Below the pieces are notes generated by a model that was not told where the DNA came from, made no database searches, and saw only the letters and a program-made list of their open reading frames with translations. This document shows positions 41,314 through 50,591 of a DNA stretch of 64,000 bases, in pieces. A program made the translations under genes and the position numbers. Each line of letters starts with the position of its first letter. The stretch's first letter is position 1. Source of the stretch: Variovorax sp. HW608 (GTDB lineage: Bacteria; Pseudomonadota; Gammaproteobacteria; Burkholderiales; Burkholderiaceae_C); assembly GCF_900090195.1 (NCBI RefSeq), contig NZ_LT607803.1:6350229-6414228 (forward strand), written 5' to 3'.

Positions 41314-44193
41314 TTACTTGGTCAGCACGAAGCCCTTGAGTTTCGCGAAGGCGGCGTCGACGAGCGCCTTCTGCTGTTCCTGGTGCAGATGCGAGTAGCC
41401 CACGGCCGGCGATGCCGACGCGGCGCGGCCGGCGTAGCCGAGCTTCTGGCCTTCCTGCATGTTCTCGTGGATGTAGTGCTGCACGAAGAACCAGGCGCCC
41501 TGGTTCTGCGGCTCGTCCTGGCACCAGACGACATCGACCAGATTGGGGTACTTCTTCAGTTCGGCAGCGAAGGCCTTGTGCGGGAACGGATAGAGCTGCT
41601 CGACGCGGATGATCGCCACGTCGTCGTTGCCCTTCTCCTCGCGCTTCTTGGCCAGGTCGTAGTAGACCTTGCCCGAGCAGGCGATCACGCGCTTGACCTT
41701 CTCGGCCTTGAGGTCCTTGACGTCGGGAATGACGGTCTGGAAGCCGCCCCTGGTGAACTCGGACAGCGGCGAGGTCGCGTCCTTGTTACGCAGCAGCGAC
41801 TTCGGCGTCATGATGATCAGCGGCTTGCGCAGGTTGCGCACCATCTGGCGGCGCAGCAGGTGGAAGATCTGGCTGGCCGTGGTCGGCTGCACGACCTGCA
41901 TGTTGGTGTCGGCCGACAGCTGCATGAAGCGCTCCAGGCGCGCCGAGCTGTGCTCCGGACCCTGGCCTTCGTAGCCGTGCGGCAGCATCAGCGTGATGCC
42001 GTTGACGCGGCCCCACTTCACTTCGCCCGAGGCGATGAACTGGTCGATCACGACCTGCGCGCCGTTGGCGAAGTCGCCGAACTGCGCTTCCCAGATCACG
42101 AGCGTGTTGGGGTCGTTCGAGGCATAGCCGTATTCGAAGGCCAGCACCGCCTCTTCGGAGAGGATCGAGTCGATGACGACGAACGGCGCCTGGTTGTCGG
42201 CCACGTTCGAAAGCGGCACGTAGGTGCCTTCGTCGAACTTCTCGCGGTTCTGGTCATGCAGGACGGCATGGCGGTGCGTGAAGGTGCCGCGGCCGCAGTC
42301 CTCGCCCGACAGGCGCACCGGGTAGCCGCTGGCGACCAGCGAGGCGAAGGCCATGTGCTCGCCCATGCCCCAGTCGACGTTGACTTCGCCGCGGCCCATG
42401 GCTGCGCGGTCGTCGAGCACCTTCTTGACCAGCGGATGCACGGTGAAGTGTTCGGGCGACTTGGTGATGCGCTCGGCGAGACGCTTCCATTCGGCCAGCG
42501 GAATCGCGGTGTCGCCGGCGTCGGTCCACTTCTTGTTGAGGAACGGGGTCCAGTCGACCGCGTACTTGCTCTTGAAGTTGGTGATGACCGGGTCGGTGGT
42601 GTTCTTGCCGGCATCGAAGGCCGCGCGCTGCGCCTTGACCAGGTCGTCGCCGAGCGTGTCGCCCAGGCCCTGGGCCGCCAGCTTGTCGGCGTACAGCTTG
42701 CGCGTGCCGGGATGCTGGGCGATCTTCTTGTACATCAGCGGCTGCGTCAGCGCCGGGGTGTCCTGCTCGTTGTGGCCGAGCTTGCGGAAGCAGACGATGT
42801 CCACCACCACGTCCTTCTGGAATTCCATGCGGAATTCGAGGGCGAGCTGGGTCGCGAGCACCACGGCTTCGGGGTCGTCGCCGTTCACGTGCAGCACCGG
42901 CGCCTCGATCATCTTGACGATGTCGCTGCAGTACAGCGTCGAGCGGCTGTCGCGCGGGTCGCTGGTGGTGAAGCCGATCTGGTTGTTGATGACGATGTGC
43001 ACCGTGCCGCCGGTGGAATAGCCGCGCGTTTCAGCCAGCGCCAGCGTTTCCATCACGACGCCCTGGCCCGCGAAGGCCGCGTCGCCGTGCACGATGACCG
43101 GCAGCACCTGCTTGCCGAGCGGGTCGGCGCGGCGGTCCATGCGGGCGCGCACCGAGCCCTCGACCACCGGGTTGACGATTTCGAGGTGCGAGGGGTTGAA
43201 CGCGAGGCTCAGGTGAACCGGGCCGCCGGGGGTCGAGACGTCCGAGCTGAAGCCCTGGTGGTACTTCACGTCGCCGCTCGGCAGGTCTTCGGGCGCGGTG
43301 TGGTCGAACTCGGCGAACAGGTCGGCGGGCAGCTTGCCCAGCGAGTTGACCAGCACGTTCAGGCGGCCGCGGTGGGCCATGCCGATGACGATTTCCTGCA
43401 CGCCGCGGGCGCCGGCCTGGTTGATGAGCTCGTCCATCGAGACGATGAAGCTTTCGCCGCCTTCGAGCGAGAAGCGCTTCTGGCCGACGTACTTGGTGTG
43501 GAGGAAGCGCTCCAGGCCTTCAGCGGCGGTGAGGCGGTCCAGCACGCGCTTCTTCTGGTCGGCGCTGAGCTTGGGGTTGGTGCGGGCGCTTTCGAACTTC
43601 TGCTGCCACCAGCGCTTCTGCGACTGGTCGGTCATGTACATGTACTCGGCGCCGATGGTGCCGCAGTAGGTTTCGCGCAGCGCGTTGAGCAGGTCGCGCA
43701 GGGACATCGTGTCCTTGCCGAAGAAGGTGTTGCTGGTGTTGAACACCGTCTCGAGGTCGGCGTCGGAAAAGCCGTAGAACGAAGGCTCGAGTTCGGGAAT
43801 GGCGGGACGCTCGGCGCGCTTGAGCGGATCGAGGTCGGCCCAGCGGGCGCCGACGTTGCGGTAGGCTGCGATCAGCTGCTGGACGGCGGTGCGCTGGCGG
43901 CCGAGCTCGGAATCGGCGCCGCTGGCCTGGACGACCTTGGTGGTGCCCGCCTTGGCGCGCTCGGCGAAGGCGTTGATGACCGGAAGGTGGGGAACGTCCT
44001 TGGTGTGGCTGCCGTCGGTGGCGGGCACGTTCTGCAGCGCGTCGAAGTACGCGCGCCAGTTGTCGGGAACGCTGCCGGGATTGGAGAGGTAGTTTTCATA
44101 CATCTCCTCGACATACGGTGCGTTGCCGCCGAAGAGGTACGTATTGCCTTGATAGGCGGTGTAGACGGATGGAGCCGACGATGAATCGCTCAT
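41314..44193 (-). CDS. odhA: 2-oxoglutarate dehydrogenase E1
   Basis: A 959-residue thiamine diphosphate enzyme that decarboxylates 2-oxoglutarate and succinylates E2. Blocks read off the translation: YQGNTYLFGGNAPYVEEMYENYL at the start, KRFSLEGGESFIVSMDELI, GMAHRGRLNVLVN, the ThDP region VIVHGDAAFAGQGVVMETLAL, and VRLSGEDCGRGTFTHRHAVLHDQ. The ATG at 44193 (MSDSSSAPS) is preferred; upstream open frame is not family-like. The operon odhA-odhB-lpdA-zapE starts here. Confidence 0.97.
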   Translation of the reverse strand: MSDSSSAPSVYTAYQGNTYLFGGNAPYVEEMYENYLSNPGSVPDNWRAYFDALQNVPATDGSHTKDVPHLPVINAFAERAKAGTTKVVQASGADSELGRQRTAVQQLIAAYRNVGARWADLDPLKRAERPAIPELEPSFYGFSDADLETVFNTSNTFFGKDTMSLRDLLNALRETYCGTIGAEYMYMTDQSQKRWWQQKFESARTNPKLSADQKKRVLDRLTAAEGLERFLHTKYVGQKRFSLEGGESFIVSMDELINQAGARGVQEIVIGMAHRGRLNVLVNSLGKLPADLFAEFDHTAPEDLPSGDVKYHQGFSSDVSTPGGPVHLSLAFNPSHLEIVNPVVEGSVRARMDRRADPLGKQVLPVIVHGDAAFAGQGVVMETLALAETRGYSTGGTVHIVINNQIGFTTSDPRDSRSTLYCSDIVKMIEAPVLHVNGDDPEAVVLATQLALEFRMEFQKDVVVDIVCFRKLGHNEQDTPALTQPLMYKKIAQHPGTRKLYADKLAAQGLGDTLGDDLVKAQRAAFDAGKNTTDPVITNFKSKYAVDWTPFLNKKWTDAGDTAIPLAEWKRLAERITKSPEHFTVHPLVKKVLDDRAAMGRGEVNVDWGMGEHMAFASLVASGYPVRLSGEDCGRGTFTHRHAVLHDQNREKFDEGTYVPLSNVADNQAPFVVIDSILSEEAVLAFEYGYASNDPNTLVIWEAQFGDFANGAQVVIDQFIASGEVKWGRVNGITLMLPHGYEGQGPEHSSARLERFMQLSADTNMQVVQPTTASQIFHLLRRQMVRNLRKPLIIMTPKSLLRNKDATSPLSEFTRGGFQTVIPDVKDLKAEKVKRVIACSGKVYYDLAKKREEKGNDDVAIIRVEQLYPFPHKAFAAELKKYPNLVDVVWCQDEPQNQGAWFFVQHYIHENMQEGQKLGYAGRAASASPAVGYSHLHQEQQKALVDAAFAKLKGFVLTK

Positions 44194-44330
44194 ATTGCGC
44201 TGACCTTCGCTCCCCTGGGGGAAGCACGAGCTGGTTAAGAAACCTTCCGCGACACGGCTGAACCGATTGGCGGATGCGACTGTGGCTGGGAAGGGCCTGA
44301 GTACGGCTGCGCATTGTGCCACCGATCGGG

Positions 44331-44367
44331 AAAACCCGAAGCGCCCGGCCCTGGCGGCCCTTCGGGT
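44331..44367 (-). terminator. Hairpin after prpE
   Basis: On the minus strand ACCCGAAG (44367-44360) pairs with CTTCGGGT (44341-44334), with further G/C pairing possible inside, followed by a short T-run. It lies 10-46 bases past the prpE stop and ahead of odhA, so it would end the prpE transcript. Confidence 0.6.
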
Positions 44368-44376
44368 GCAGTGGCG

Positions 44377-46281
44377 TCAGAGCAACTGTTTGATCTGCTG
44401 GAGCGTGGACGGATCGTCGATCGTCGTCAGGTCGCCGGGGTCCCGGTGCTCGCAGACGGCCTGGATCGCCCGGCGCAGCAGCTTGCCGCTGCGGGTCTTG
44501 GGCAGTGCACTGACGAAGCGCACCCGCGCCGGCCGGGCGAGCGCGCCGAGGTCGTCGGACACCCGCTTCATGATTTCCCCTTCCAGCCGCAAGGCCAAAT
44601 CGGCATCGATCACGGCCGCGGCTTCCTTCGAGACGACGAACGCCAGCGCGACCTGCCCCTTGAGCGAATCGGCGACGCCGACCACCGCCACTTCGGCCAC
44701 GCCCGGATGACCGGAGATGCTCTCCTCGATCTCGCGCGTGCCGACCCGATGCCCGGCGACATTGATCACGTCGTCGGTGCGCCCCAGGATATAGAAATAG
44801 CCGTCCTCGTCCCGGATACCCCAATCGAAGGTCGAATAGACCGTCTTGCCCGGAATGCTGTTCCAGTAGGTGTTGACGAAGCGGGCGTCGTCCCGCCACA
44901 CCGTCTGCATGAAGCCCGGCGGCGTGGGCCCCTCGATCACGACGACGCCCTTCTCGTTGGCGCCGGTGAGTTCCTCGCCGGTCGATTCGTGGAGGATCTT
45001 GACCTTGAATCCGTACATAGGAATGCCCGGACTGCCGAACTTGCTCGGGATGCGCTCGACGCCGTTCGCCACCGTGAGGATCGGCCAGCCGGATTCGGTC
45101 TGCCAGTAGTTGTCGATGATCGGCACGCCCAGGCCGTCGCTGATCCAGCGCGCGGTGGGCTCGTCGAGCGGCTCTCCAGCGAGGAACAGCGCGCGCAGGC
45201 TCGACAGGTCGTGTTTCTTCAGGAGCGCCGGGTCCTGCTTCTTGAGCACGCGCACCGCCGTCGGCGCGCTGAACATCACCGTCACCTTGTACTTCTCGAC
45301 CAGGCGCCACCAGATGCCGCCGTCCGGCTCGCGGTCGATGCCCTGCGTGGGGAGCCCCTCGTACATGATGGTCGCCATGCCGGCGATCAGCGGGCCGTAG
45401 ACGATGTAGCTGTGCCCGACCACCCAGCCGATGTCGCTGGTGGAGAAGTAGGTTTCGCCCGCGCGGCCGTCGAAGATGTGCTTCATGCTCGCCGCCAGCG
45501 CCACCGCGTAGCCGCCGGTGTCGCGCTGCACCCCCTTGGGCTTGCCGGTGGTGCCGCTGGTGTAGATGGTGTAGCTGATGTCGGTGGCGTCCAGCCAGGC
45601 GCACGGCACCTGCGCATCCATGTGCCGGTCGCGCAGCGCGGCGGCGAGGTGGTCGCGCCCCGGCACCAGGTCCATCGGCGCGAGGCCCCGGTCCACCAGC
45701 AGCACCGACTGCGGCTTGTGCGCCGACAGGCGGATCGCCTCGTCCAGCAGCGGCTTGTACGCCAGCACTCTGTTGCCGCGCGAGCCGGCATCGGCGCTGA
45801 CGACGACCTTCGGCGTCGCATCCTCGATGCGCGACGCCAGCGAACCGCTGGCAAAGCCGCCGAACACCACGCAGTGGATGGCGCCGAGGCGCGCGCAGGC
45901 CAGCATCGCGAACGCCGCCTCCGGGATCATGGGCATGTAGATCAGCACCCGGTCGCCCTGGCCCACGCCGAGCTCCATCAGGCTCGCGGCGGTGCGCTGG
46001 ACTTCGGCGTGAAGCTCGCGGAAGGAATAGCTTCTTTCGACGCCGGTCTCGGTGGACACGAAGATCAGCGCCGGCTGGTCGCCACGGCTCGCCAGGTGCC
46101 GGTCCACCGCGTTGTGGCAGAGGTTGGTCGTTCCGCCGGCAAACCATTTCACGAACGGCGGCCGGCTCGCATCGAGGATCTGCCCGGGCGGCGTTTTCCA
46201 GTCGATGAGCTTCGCCTGCTCTGCCCAGAAGGCCTCCGGCGTGTCGATGGAACGGCGATAGAACTCTGCATAACGGTCCAT
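44377..46281 (-). CDS. prpE: Propionate-CoA ligase
   Basis: A 634-residue acyl-CoA synthetase of the AMP-forming class. The ATP-binding P-loop is YTIYTSGTTGKPKGV, the core motif includes YWQTESGWPI, and the acetylatable lysine is in the C-terminal TRSGKLLRRAIQA. The N-terminal opening FYRRSIDTPEAFWAEQAKLIDWKTP and the segment KWFAGGTTNLCHNAVDRHL are typical of PrpE rather than acetyl-CoA synthetase. The start ATG at 46281 has AAGGAG upstream. The other methylcitrate cycle genes (prpB, prpC) are not here. A 392-bp non-coding region precedes it. Confidence 0.93.
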   Translation of the reverse strand: MDRYAEFYRRSIDTPEAFWAEQAKLIDWKTPPGQILDASRPPFVKWFAGGTTNLCHNAVDRHLASRGDQPALIFVSTETGVERSYSFRELHAEVQRTAASLMELGVGQGDRVLIYMPMIPEAAFAMLACARLGAIHCVVFGGFASGSLASRIEDATPKVVVSADAGSRGNRVLAYKPLLDEAIRLSAHKPQSVLLVDRGLAPMDLVPGRDHLAAALRDRHMDAQVPCAWLDATDISYTIYTSGTTGKPKGVQRDTGGYAVALAASMKHIFDGRAGETYFSTSDIGWVVGHSYIVYGPLIAGMATIMYEGLPTQGIDREPDGGIWWRLVEKYKVTVMFSAPTAVRVLKKQDPALLKKHDLSSLRALFLAGEPLDEPTARWISDGLGVPIIDNYWQTESGWPILTVANGVERIPSKFGSPGIPMYGFKVKILHESTGEELTGANEKGVVVIEGPTPPGFMQTVWRDDARFVNTYWNSIPGKTVYSTFDWGIRDEDGYFYILGRTDDVINVAGHRVGTREIEESISGHPGVAEVAVVGVADSLKGQVALAFVVSKEAAAVIDADLALRLEGEIMKRVSDDLGALARPARVRFVSALPKTRSGKLLRRAIQAVCEHRDPGDLTTIDDPSTLQQIKQLL

Positions 46282-46673
46282 GAGGCGTGTCTCCTTGTTC
46301 AGGTTTCGGAATAGCCAGAAACTGAATTCATAATTATTGATGGTCTGCTTGCAGGGAACTGACAGTCGGCACCACACACACACCACTACTCGTGTTGCGA
46401 GCAAATAGAGTGTCGAAACGCGAAATAGAGTGTCGAATTTTGGGGCGCTTCTGCGATCGAATGGCAACCTGTCACTTTGGCGTGTCGCTGGCGTCATTCC
46501 ATGCCGGACCTTATGCCAAGGCGTTCGTCGGCGCAGGCTCGACTGCCGTTCCAGACGCTTTCCGTCATGACAAGATGCTCGCGTCGCGCCGGCTCAGAGC
46601 TCCGGCGCGCCGTCTTTCCATTCCTGCATGTCGATTCAAGGCCGCCGAGCGGGCAGGCTTTCCGGCTCGGCTG
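46282..46673. other. 392-bp gap: prpE promoter region and non-coding DNA past alr
   Basis: The prpE-proximal half (46282-46400) is more A/T-rich than its surroundings and should hold the prpE promoter and leader. A 20-bp-period direct repeat follows at 46403-46437. The rest to 46673 shows only short, unconserved open frames on either strand. A G/C hairpin with 7-bp arms at 46644-46650 and 46665-46671 lies just past the alr stop and lacks a U-run. I see no gene or RNA here. Confidence 0.6.
46403..46437. repeat. Tandem 15-bp direct repeat upstream of prpE
   Basis: AAATAGAGTGTCGAA occurs at 46403-46417 and again at 46423-46437, exactly 20 bases apart (about two helical turns). It stands about 120 bases upstream of prpE. 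Two sites on the same DNA face suggest a regulator binding as paired dimers, but no regulator gene is adjacent. Confidence 0.6.
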
Positions 46674-47756
46674 TCAGCCCGTCGCGATCGCGTCCTGGTA
46701 GATGCGAGGCACCCGCTGAACGTGGCACAGCAGTTCATACCCGATCGTCCCGACCGCCGATGCGACGTCGTTGACCGGAACGTTCTTTCCCCAGAGCTCG
46801 ACCTTGCTTCCCACCCCCTCGCCCGGAACGTCCGTCAGGTCGATGGTCAACATATCCATTGAGACCCGGCCGATGATCTGAGTCCGGTGCGCCCCGACCA
46901 TCACCGGGGTTCCCTGCGGCACCGTTCGTGGGTACCCGTCCGCGTAGCCGACCGCGACCAAGCCGACTCTCCGCGGCGCGGCGGCAACATAGTGAGCGCC
47001 ATAGCCGAGTGCGTCACCGGCTTCCAGTTTGCGCACCGCGAAGACCTCGCTCTCCAGCGTCATGACCGGCAAGAGTGCGCTCGGGCTTCCCGGAAGCGGG
47101 TCCGCGCCGTAAAGCAGGATTCCAGGACGAGCCCAGTCACGACGGGCAGCGGGCCACGCGAGAAGACCGGCCGAGTTTGCAAGACTTCGTTCGGCGGAGA
47201 TTCCGGCGGTCGCGGTATCGAAGGCTGCAATTTGCCTTTCGGTGGCTTGCGAATCAGGTTCGTCCGCCCTGGCGAAATGAGTCATGAGCGTCATGCGCGA
47301 CACCGCCTCGCAGCGTTGCAGGCGTTGGGCGGCCGTATCGGCCAAGGCGAGTGGAAATCCCGCCCGACGCATGCCGCTGTCGAACTTGAGCCATGCATGG
47401 ATGCCGCGGATCTGCGAAGGCGCCTTTTCCAAGGCTCTCAGTTGCTCTTCCTGGTGAACAGCAACCCAGCAGTTGTGTGCATGCGCCTCGACAAGCTCGG
47501 CCTGCGTAAAGCATCCTTCCAGGATAAGGATAGGGCCCTCGATTCCGGCCTGGCGCAGTTGGATCGCTTCGTCAAGAAATGCGACTGCGAACCCATCCGC
47601 TGTCGACTCCAGCGCTTGTGCGCACGCGACAGCACCGTGCCCATAGGCGTTCGCCTTGAGGACCGCGAGGGCCCGGCCGCCATGAAGCTCTCGAGCCAGG
47701 CGATAGTTTCTTCGAAGGGCTTGAATGTCGATCAGCGCCCGGCTGGGGCGGCTCAT
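46674..47756 (-). CDS. alr: Alanine racemase
   Basis: A 360-residue fold-III PLP racemase. The PLP lysine is in AVLKANAYGHGAV (Lys34) and the catalytic Tyr in DALGYGAHYVAAAPRR. Further blocks: WLKFDSGMRRAGFP, ANSAGLLAWPAARRDWARPGILLYG and IIGRVSMDMLTIDLTD. It makes D-alanine for peptidoglycan or, in dadAX-type loci, feeds alanine catabolism. Its ATG (47756) overlaps the stop of a dadA remnant by 4 bases, so this gene is the dadX-type copy. No other racemase of this family is in the window. Confidence 0.95.
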   Translation of the reverse strand: MSRPSRALIDIQALRRNYRLARELHGGRALAVLKANAYGHGAVACAQALESTADGFAVAFLDEAIQLRQAGIEGPILILEGCFTQAELVEAHAHNCWVAVHQEEQLRALEKAPSQIRGIHAWLKFDSGMRRAGFPLALADTAAQRLQRCEAVSRMTLMTHFARADEPDSQATERQIAAFDTATAGISAERSLANSAGLLAWPAARRDWARPGILLYGADPLPGSPSALLPVMTLESEVFAVRKLEAGDALGYGAHYVAAAPRRVGLVAVGYADGYPRTVPQGTPVMVGAHRTQIIGRVSMDMLTIDLTDVPGEGVGSKVELWGKNVPVNDVASAVGTIGYELLCHVQRVPRIYQDAIATG

Positions 47757-47887
47757 GCCGGGAGACCAGCAGGTTGCCGCGCGCGCAGGCGCGCGGTGCT
47801 GGCGTAGCGATCCATCGCCAGCCCGCGGGCGAGATAGTAGGCCGTGGTGGTGCCGATGACGCCGCCGCCGAGAACAGGTACTTTCAT
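47753..47887 (-). pseudogene. dadA: dadA remnant: N- and C-terminal ends of D-amino acid dehydrogenase joined in frame
   Basis: An open frame of 44 residues. Its first 21 (MKVPVLGGGVIGTTTAYYLAR) are the FAD-binding start of DadA. The last 20 or so (GLAMDRYASTARLRARQP and on) resemble the C-terminal tail of DadA proteins, which normally lies about 400 residues later. This looks like an internal in-frame deletion that kept the start, the stop and the ATGA overlap with alr. Residue 4 is Pro where DadA normally has Val or Ile. It cannot be a dehydrogenase. It may still serve as a leader that couples translation to alr. The C-terminal match is from memory of the family and is less sure than the N-terminal one. 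Confidence 0.75.
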
Positions 47888-48051
47888 CGTCAAACCCTGC
47901 TGGAAGATGTTGATTCGGAAGGTCGATTCACCGACTTTATGGGCATCAAACCCGAAACTTCTACGGTTCTTTGGCAGGAATGCAGCAAACTTAACTGTCC
48001 AATCAGACCAACCGCCCTCCTCCCAGCCGAAGCCGCTGCGGCAGTTGTCGA

Positions 48052-49092
48052 TCAGAGCGCGTTGACGTAGGGACCCCACGAATCCGAAAGCACGAAGCCC
48101 TTTGCCATCGGGTCCGACGCGTCCATTCGGAGGCGCTCGACGCCATAGATCCATGCCTGGCCTGTGATCCGGGGATAGATGGCGGGACGACCTGCGACTC
48201 TGGTCTCGCCAACAACGGTCGCCACGAATTCGCCACCGATGATGGAACGCGAGCGCCGGCTATCGCCGGGCTTGACGAGCCCTCTGGCGTGAAGCACCGC
48301 GAGATTCGCGGAACTGCCTGTGCCGCACGGCGAGCGGTCCACCCGCCCGGGAAGCAGGGTTGTGCAGGTACGCACACTGCCGTCGGCCTCCTGATCGCGG
48401 AACATCACGTAGGCGATCTGATTCACGCTTGGGAGTTCGGGGTGACTGACTCGAACCTGGTCCGCGATCAACTGCTTGATTTCGATGCCTGCTTCGGCGA
48501 GCGCTCTCGCATTTTCCGGAGCGATCGACAGACCGACCCGCTTCACGTCCACGATGGCGTAGTAGACCCCTCCGAACGCGACGTCGACGGGGATGTCCCC
48601 CCACTTCGGCGTGCTGATGATCTTGTCCAGCGCCTCCACGAAGGCCGGAACGTTGTCCAGGCTGACCGACTGGCAACGACCGTCCTCGCAACGGGCCTTG
48701 ACCGTGATGAGGCCCGCGGGCGTCTCGAGTCGAACCGTCGTTTCAGGCTCCGTCATCTTCACACGCCCCGATTCGAGCAGCGCCGTCACCACACAGATGC
48801 AGTTGCTCCCGGACATGGGATGAGCCCGATCGGACTGCAGAACGATGAAGCCTGCATCTGCATCGTCGCGAGTCGGAGTAAGCAGCAAGTTGACCGACAT
48901 GTTGACGCTTGCACGAGGTTCGAGCGTGACGAACCGGCGCAAGCTGTCGTCGCGCTCGTTGATGTAGTTCATCTTCTCGAGCATCGTGGCCCCGGGAATT
49001 TCCGGTGCACCATCGACGATGACTTTGCCGATCTCGCCCTGGCAGTGGACCAGCAGGAGCTCGATCGACTTGTTCCAGCGAAGGGGTTCCAT
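48052..49092 (-). CDS. Proline racemase family protein, probable 4-hydroxyproline 2-epimerase
   Basis: A 346-residue proline racemase superfamily enzyme. The two active-site positions are in AHPMSGSNCICVV (Ser near residue 95, where proline racemase has Cys) and RVDRSPCGTGSSANL (Cys near 257). From memory of the family, Ser/Cys pairs have been assigned to hydroxyproline epimerases, Cys/Cys to proline racemase and 4-hydroxyproline epimerases, and Cys/Thr to trans-3-hydroxyproline dehydratases. The second of two ATGs is used because it lies 6 bases after AGGAG; the ATG at 49095 is possible. It is the last gene of the catabolic operon. Confidence 0.85.
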   Translation of the reverse strand: MEPLRWNKSIELLLVHCQGEIGKVIVDGAPEIPGATMLEKMNYINERDDSLRRFVTLEPRASVNMSVNLLLTPTRDDADAGFIVLQSDRAHPMSGSNCICVVTALLESGRVKMTEPETTVRLETPAGLITVKARCEDGRCQSVSLDNVPAFVEALDKIISTPKWGDIPVDVAFGGVYYAIVDVKRVGLSIAPENARALAEAGIEIKQLIADQVRVSHPELPSVNQIAYVMFRDQEADGSVRTCTTLLPGRVDRSPCGTGSSANLAVLHARGLVKPGDSRRSRSIIGGEFVATVVGETRVAGRPAIYPRITGQAWIYGVERLRMDASDPMAKGFVLSDSWGPYVNAL

Positions 49093-49101
49093 CATGAGCT
49101 C

Positions 49102-50577
49102 CTACTTGATGTACCAGCCCCACGGCGTGTCGGCGACGTAGCGGGTGATCTGCTTCGTCTCCAGGTAGTTGTCCAGACCCCGGCGGCCCAGTTCACGCCC
49201 GATCCCGGACTGTTTGTAGCCGCCCCAGGGTGCCTCCGTGAAGGTGGGCTGCGAGCAGTTGATCCACACGATCCCGGCACGCAGTGCCGCCGCGACTCTT
49301 TCGGCGCGGCGTTCGTCCTTTGACATCACTGCGCCAGCAAGGCCAAAGGGGCTGTCGTTGGCCAGTTGAACCGCCTCGCTCTCAGACGTGAAGGCGCGAA
49401 TGCAGACCACGGGTCCGAAGATCTCTTCCTTCCAGGCCGCACTTTCGAGCGGCACATCGACCAGAATGGTTGGCTCCACGAAGTAGCCGGCTTCCATGCC
49501 TTTTGCGCGGGCGCCACCGGACGCGATCATTGCGCCTTCGCGCTCCGCCTGCGCGATCGCAGCGAGCACCTTTTCGTACTGCGCGCTCGAGACCAAAGGC
49601 CCCAGAAGCGTGCCCGCCTTCATGCCGTCACCAATTCGGATCTTGCGCGTTTCTTCGACCAAGCGGTCCAGAAGCCGCGGGTAGAGCGACCGCTCGACGA
49701 GCACACGGGATGTGGCCGAGCAGACCTGCCCCTGGTTCCAGAAGATCCCGAACAGGATCCATTCGACGGCCTGCTCAATGTCGGAGTCTTCGAAAACGAT
49801 GAAGGGCGACTTTCCGCCCAACTCGAGGCTCACGTTTTTGATGTCGCGAGCCGCGGCGGCCATGATCTTTGCGCCGGTGGGCACGGAGCCCGTGAACGCC
49901 AGCTTGTCCACACCCGGGTGATCGCACAAGGGCCGCCCAGCCTCAGGCCCGAGTCCCGCGACAATGTTGAGCACGCCCGGAGGAAGGCCGATCTCCTGGG
50001 CGATCGTACCCAGCTCGAGGGCGGTGAGCGGCGTCAGTTCCGATGGCTTCAAGACGATGGTGCATCCGGCAGCCAGTGCGGGCGCAACCTTCCAGGCAGC
50101 CATCAGCAAGGGGTAGTTCCAAGGGATGATGGCGCCCGCGACTCCGGTGGGCTCGCGCACGATCTTCGAGGTGAATCGGTCATCGCTCAGGGCGACAGGC
50201 TCGCTCGGCTGCGCATCCAGTTCCTCGGCCAGTCCCGCGTAATACTCGAAGCAGCCAGCCGCGTCCCCGATGTCCCATTTTGCTTCGGGCAGAGGCTTGC
50301 CGTTGTCCAGTACTTCCATCTCGGACAACTCATCGAGTCGCTCGCGGATGAGCCGTGCAAACCCCCTCAGAAAGACAGCGCGGTCCTTGCCGGTCGTGCG
50401 TCGCCACGGGCCATGGTCGAATGCAGCGCGCGCGGCCCGCACCGCTGCATCGACATCCTCGGCAGTGCCTGCCGGGGCATGGTGAATCACCTCCTCGGTC
50501 GCGGGATTGATAACGTCGAATGTGCCGCGCTTGGCGGGCAGGATCCATTCGCCATTGATGAAGAGTTCGTTTCTCAT
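49102..50577 (-). CDS. Aldehyde dehydrogenase, candidate 2-oxoglutarate semialdehyde dehydrogenase
   Basis: A 491-residue NAD(P)-dependent ALDH. The catalytic Cys is in FWNQGQVCSATSR (Cys286) and the general-base Glu in SLELGGKSPF (Glu252). The oxyanion Asn lies in IIPWNYPLLMA and the cofactor motif in AFTGSVPTGAKI. Its overall look (ITRYVADTPWGWYIK at the end) is that of a betaine/aminoaldehyde-type ALDH, so its substrate is inferred from context only: between the racemase and the FAD dehydrogenase it should oxidise 2-oxoglutarate semialdehyde to 2-oxoglutarate. It is 14 bases past the oxidase gene stop. Confidence 0.88.
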   Translation of the reverse strand: MRNELFINGEWILPAKRGTFDVINPATEEVIHHAPAGTAEDVDAAVRAARAAFDHGPWRRTTGKDRAVFLRGFARLIRERLDELSEMEVLDNGKPLPEAKWDIGDAAGCFEYYAGLAEELDAQPSEPVALSDDRFTSKIVREPTGVAGAIIPWNYPLLMAAWKVAPALAAGCTIVLKPSELTPLTALELGTIAQEIGLPPGVLNIVAGLGPEAGRPLCDHPGVDKLAFTGSVPTGAKIMAAAARDIKNVSLELGGKSPFIVFEDSDIEQAVEWILFGIFWNQGQVCSATSRVLVERSLYPRLLDRLVEETRKIRIGDGMKAGTLLGPLVSSAQYEKVLAAIAQAEREGAMIASGGARAKGMEAGYFVEPTILVDVPLESAAWKEEIFGPVVCIRAFTSESEAVQLANDSPFGLAGAVMSKDERRAERVAAALRAGIVWINCSQPTFTEAPWGGYKQSGIGRELGRRGLDNYLETKQITRYVADTPWGWYIK

Positions 50578-50591
50578 GATGTTGCACCCTC

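Noticed and set aside
41293..44184. A 963-codon open frame on the plus strand, antisense to odhA
   Set aside because: It mirrors the high-GC odhA gene; the translation is His/Val/Gly/Arg-rich with no domain, and odhA is unmistakable on the other strand.
46644..46671. 7-bp G/C hairpin past the alr stop as a terminator
   Set aside because: Long 14-base loop, short stem and no U-run; noted in the gap description only.
46477..46701. A 74-codon plus-strand frame in the gap between alr and prpE
   Set aside because: Arg/Ser/Pro-rich translation without a start signal or domain, typical of chance frames in high-GC DNA.
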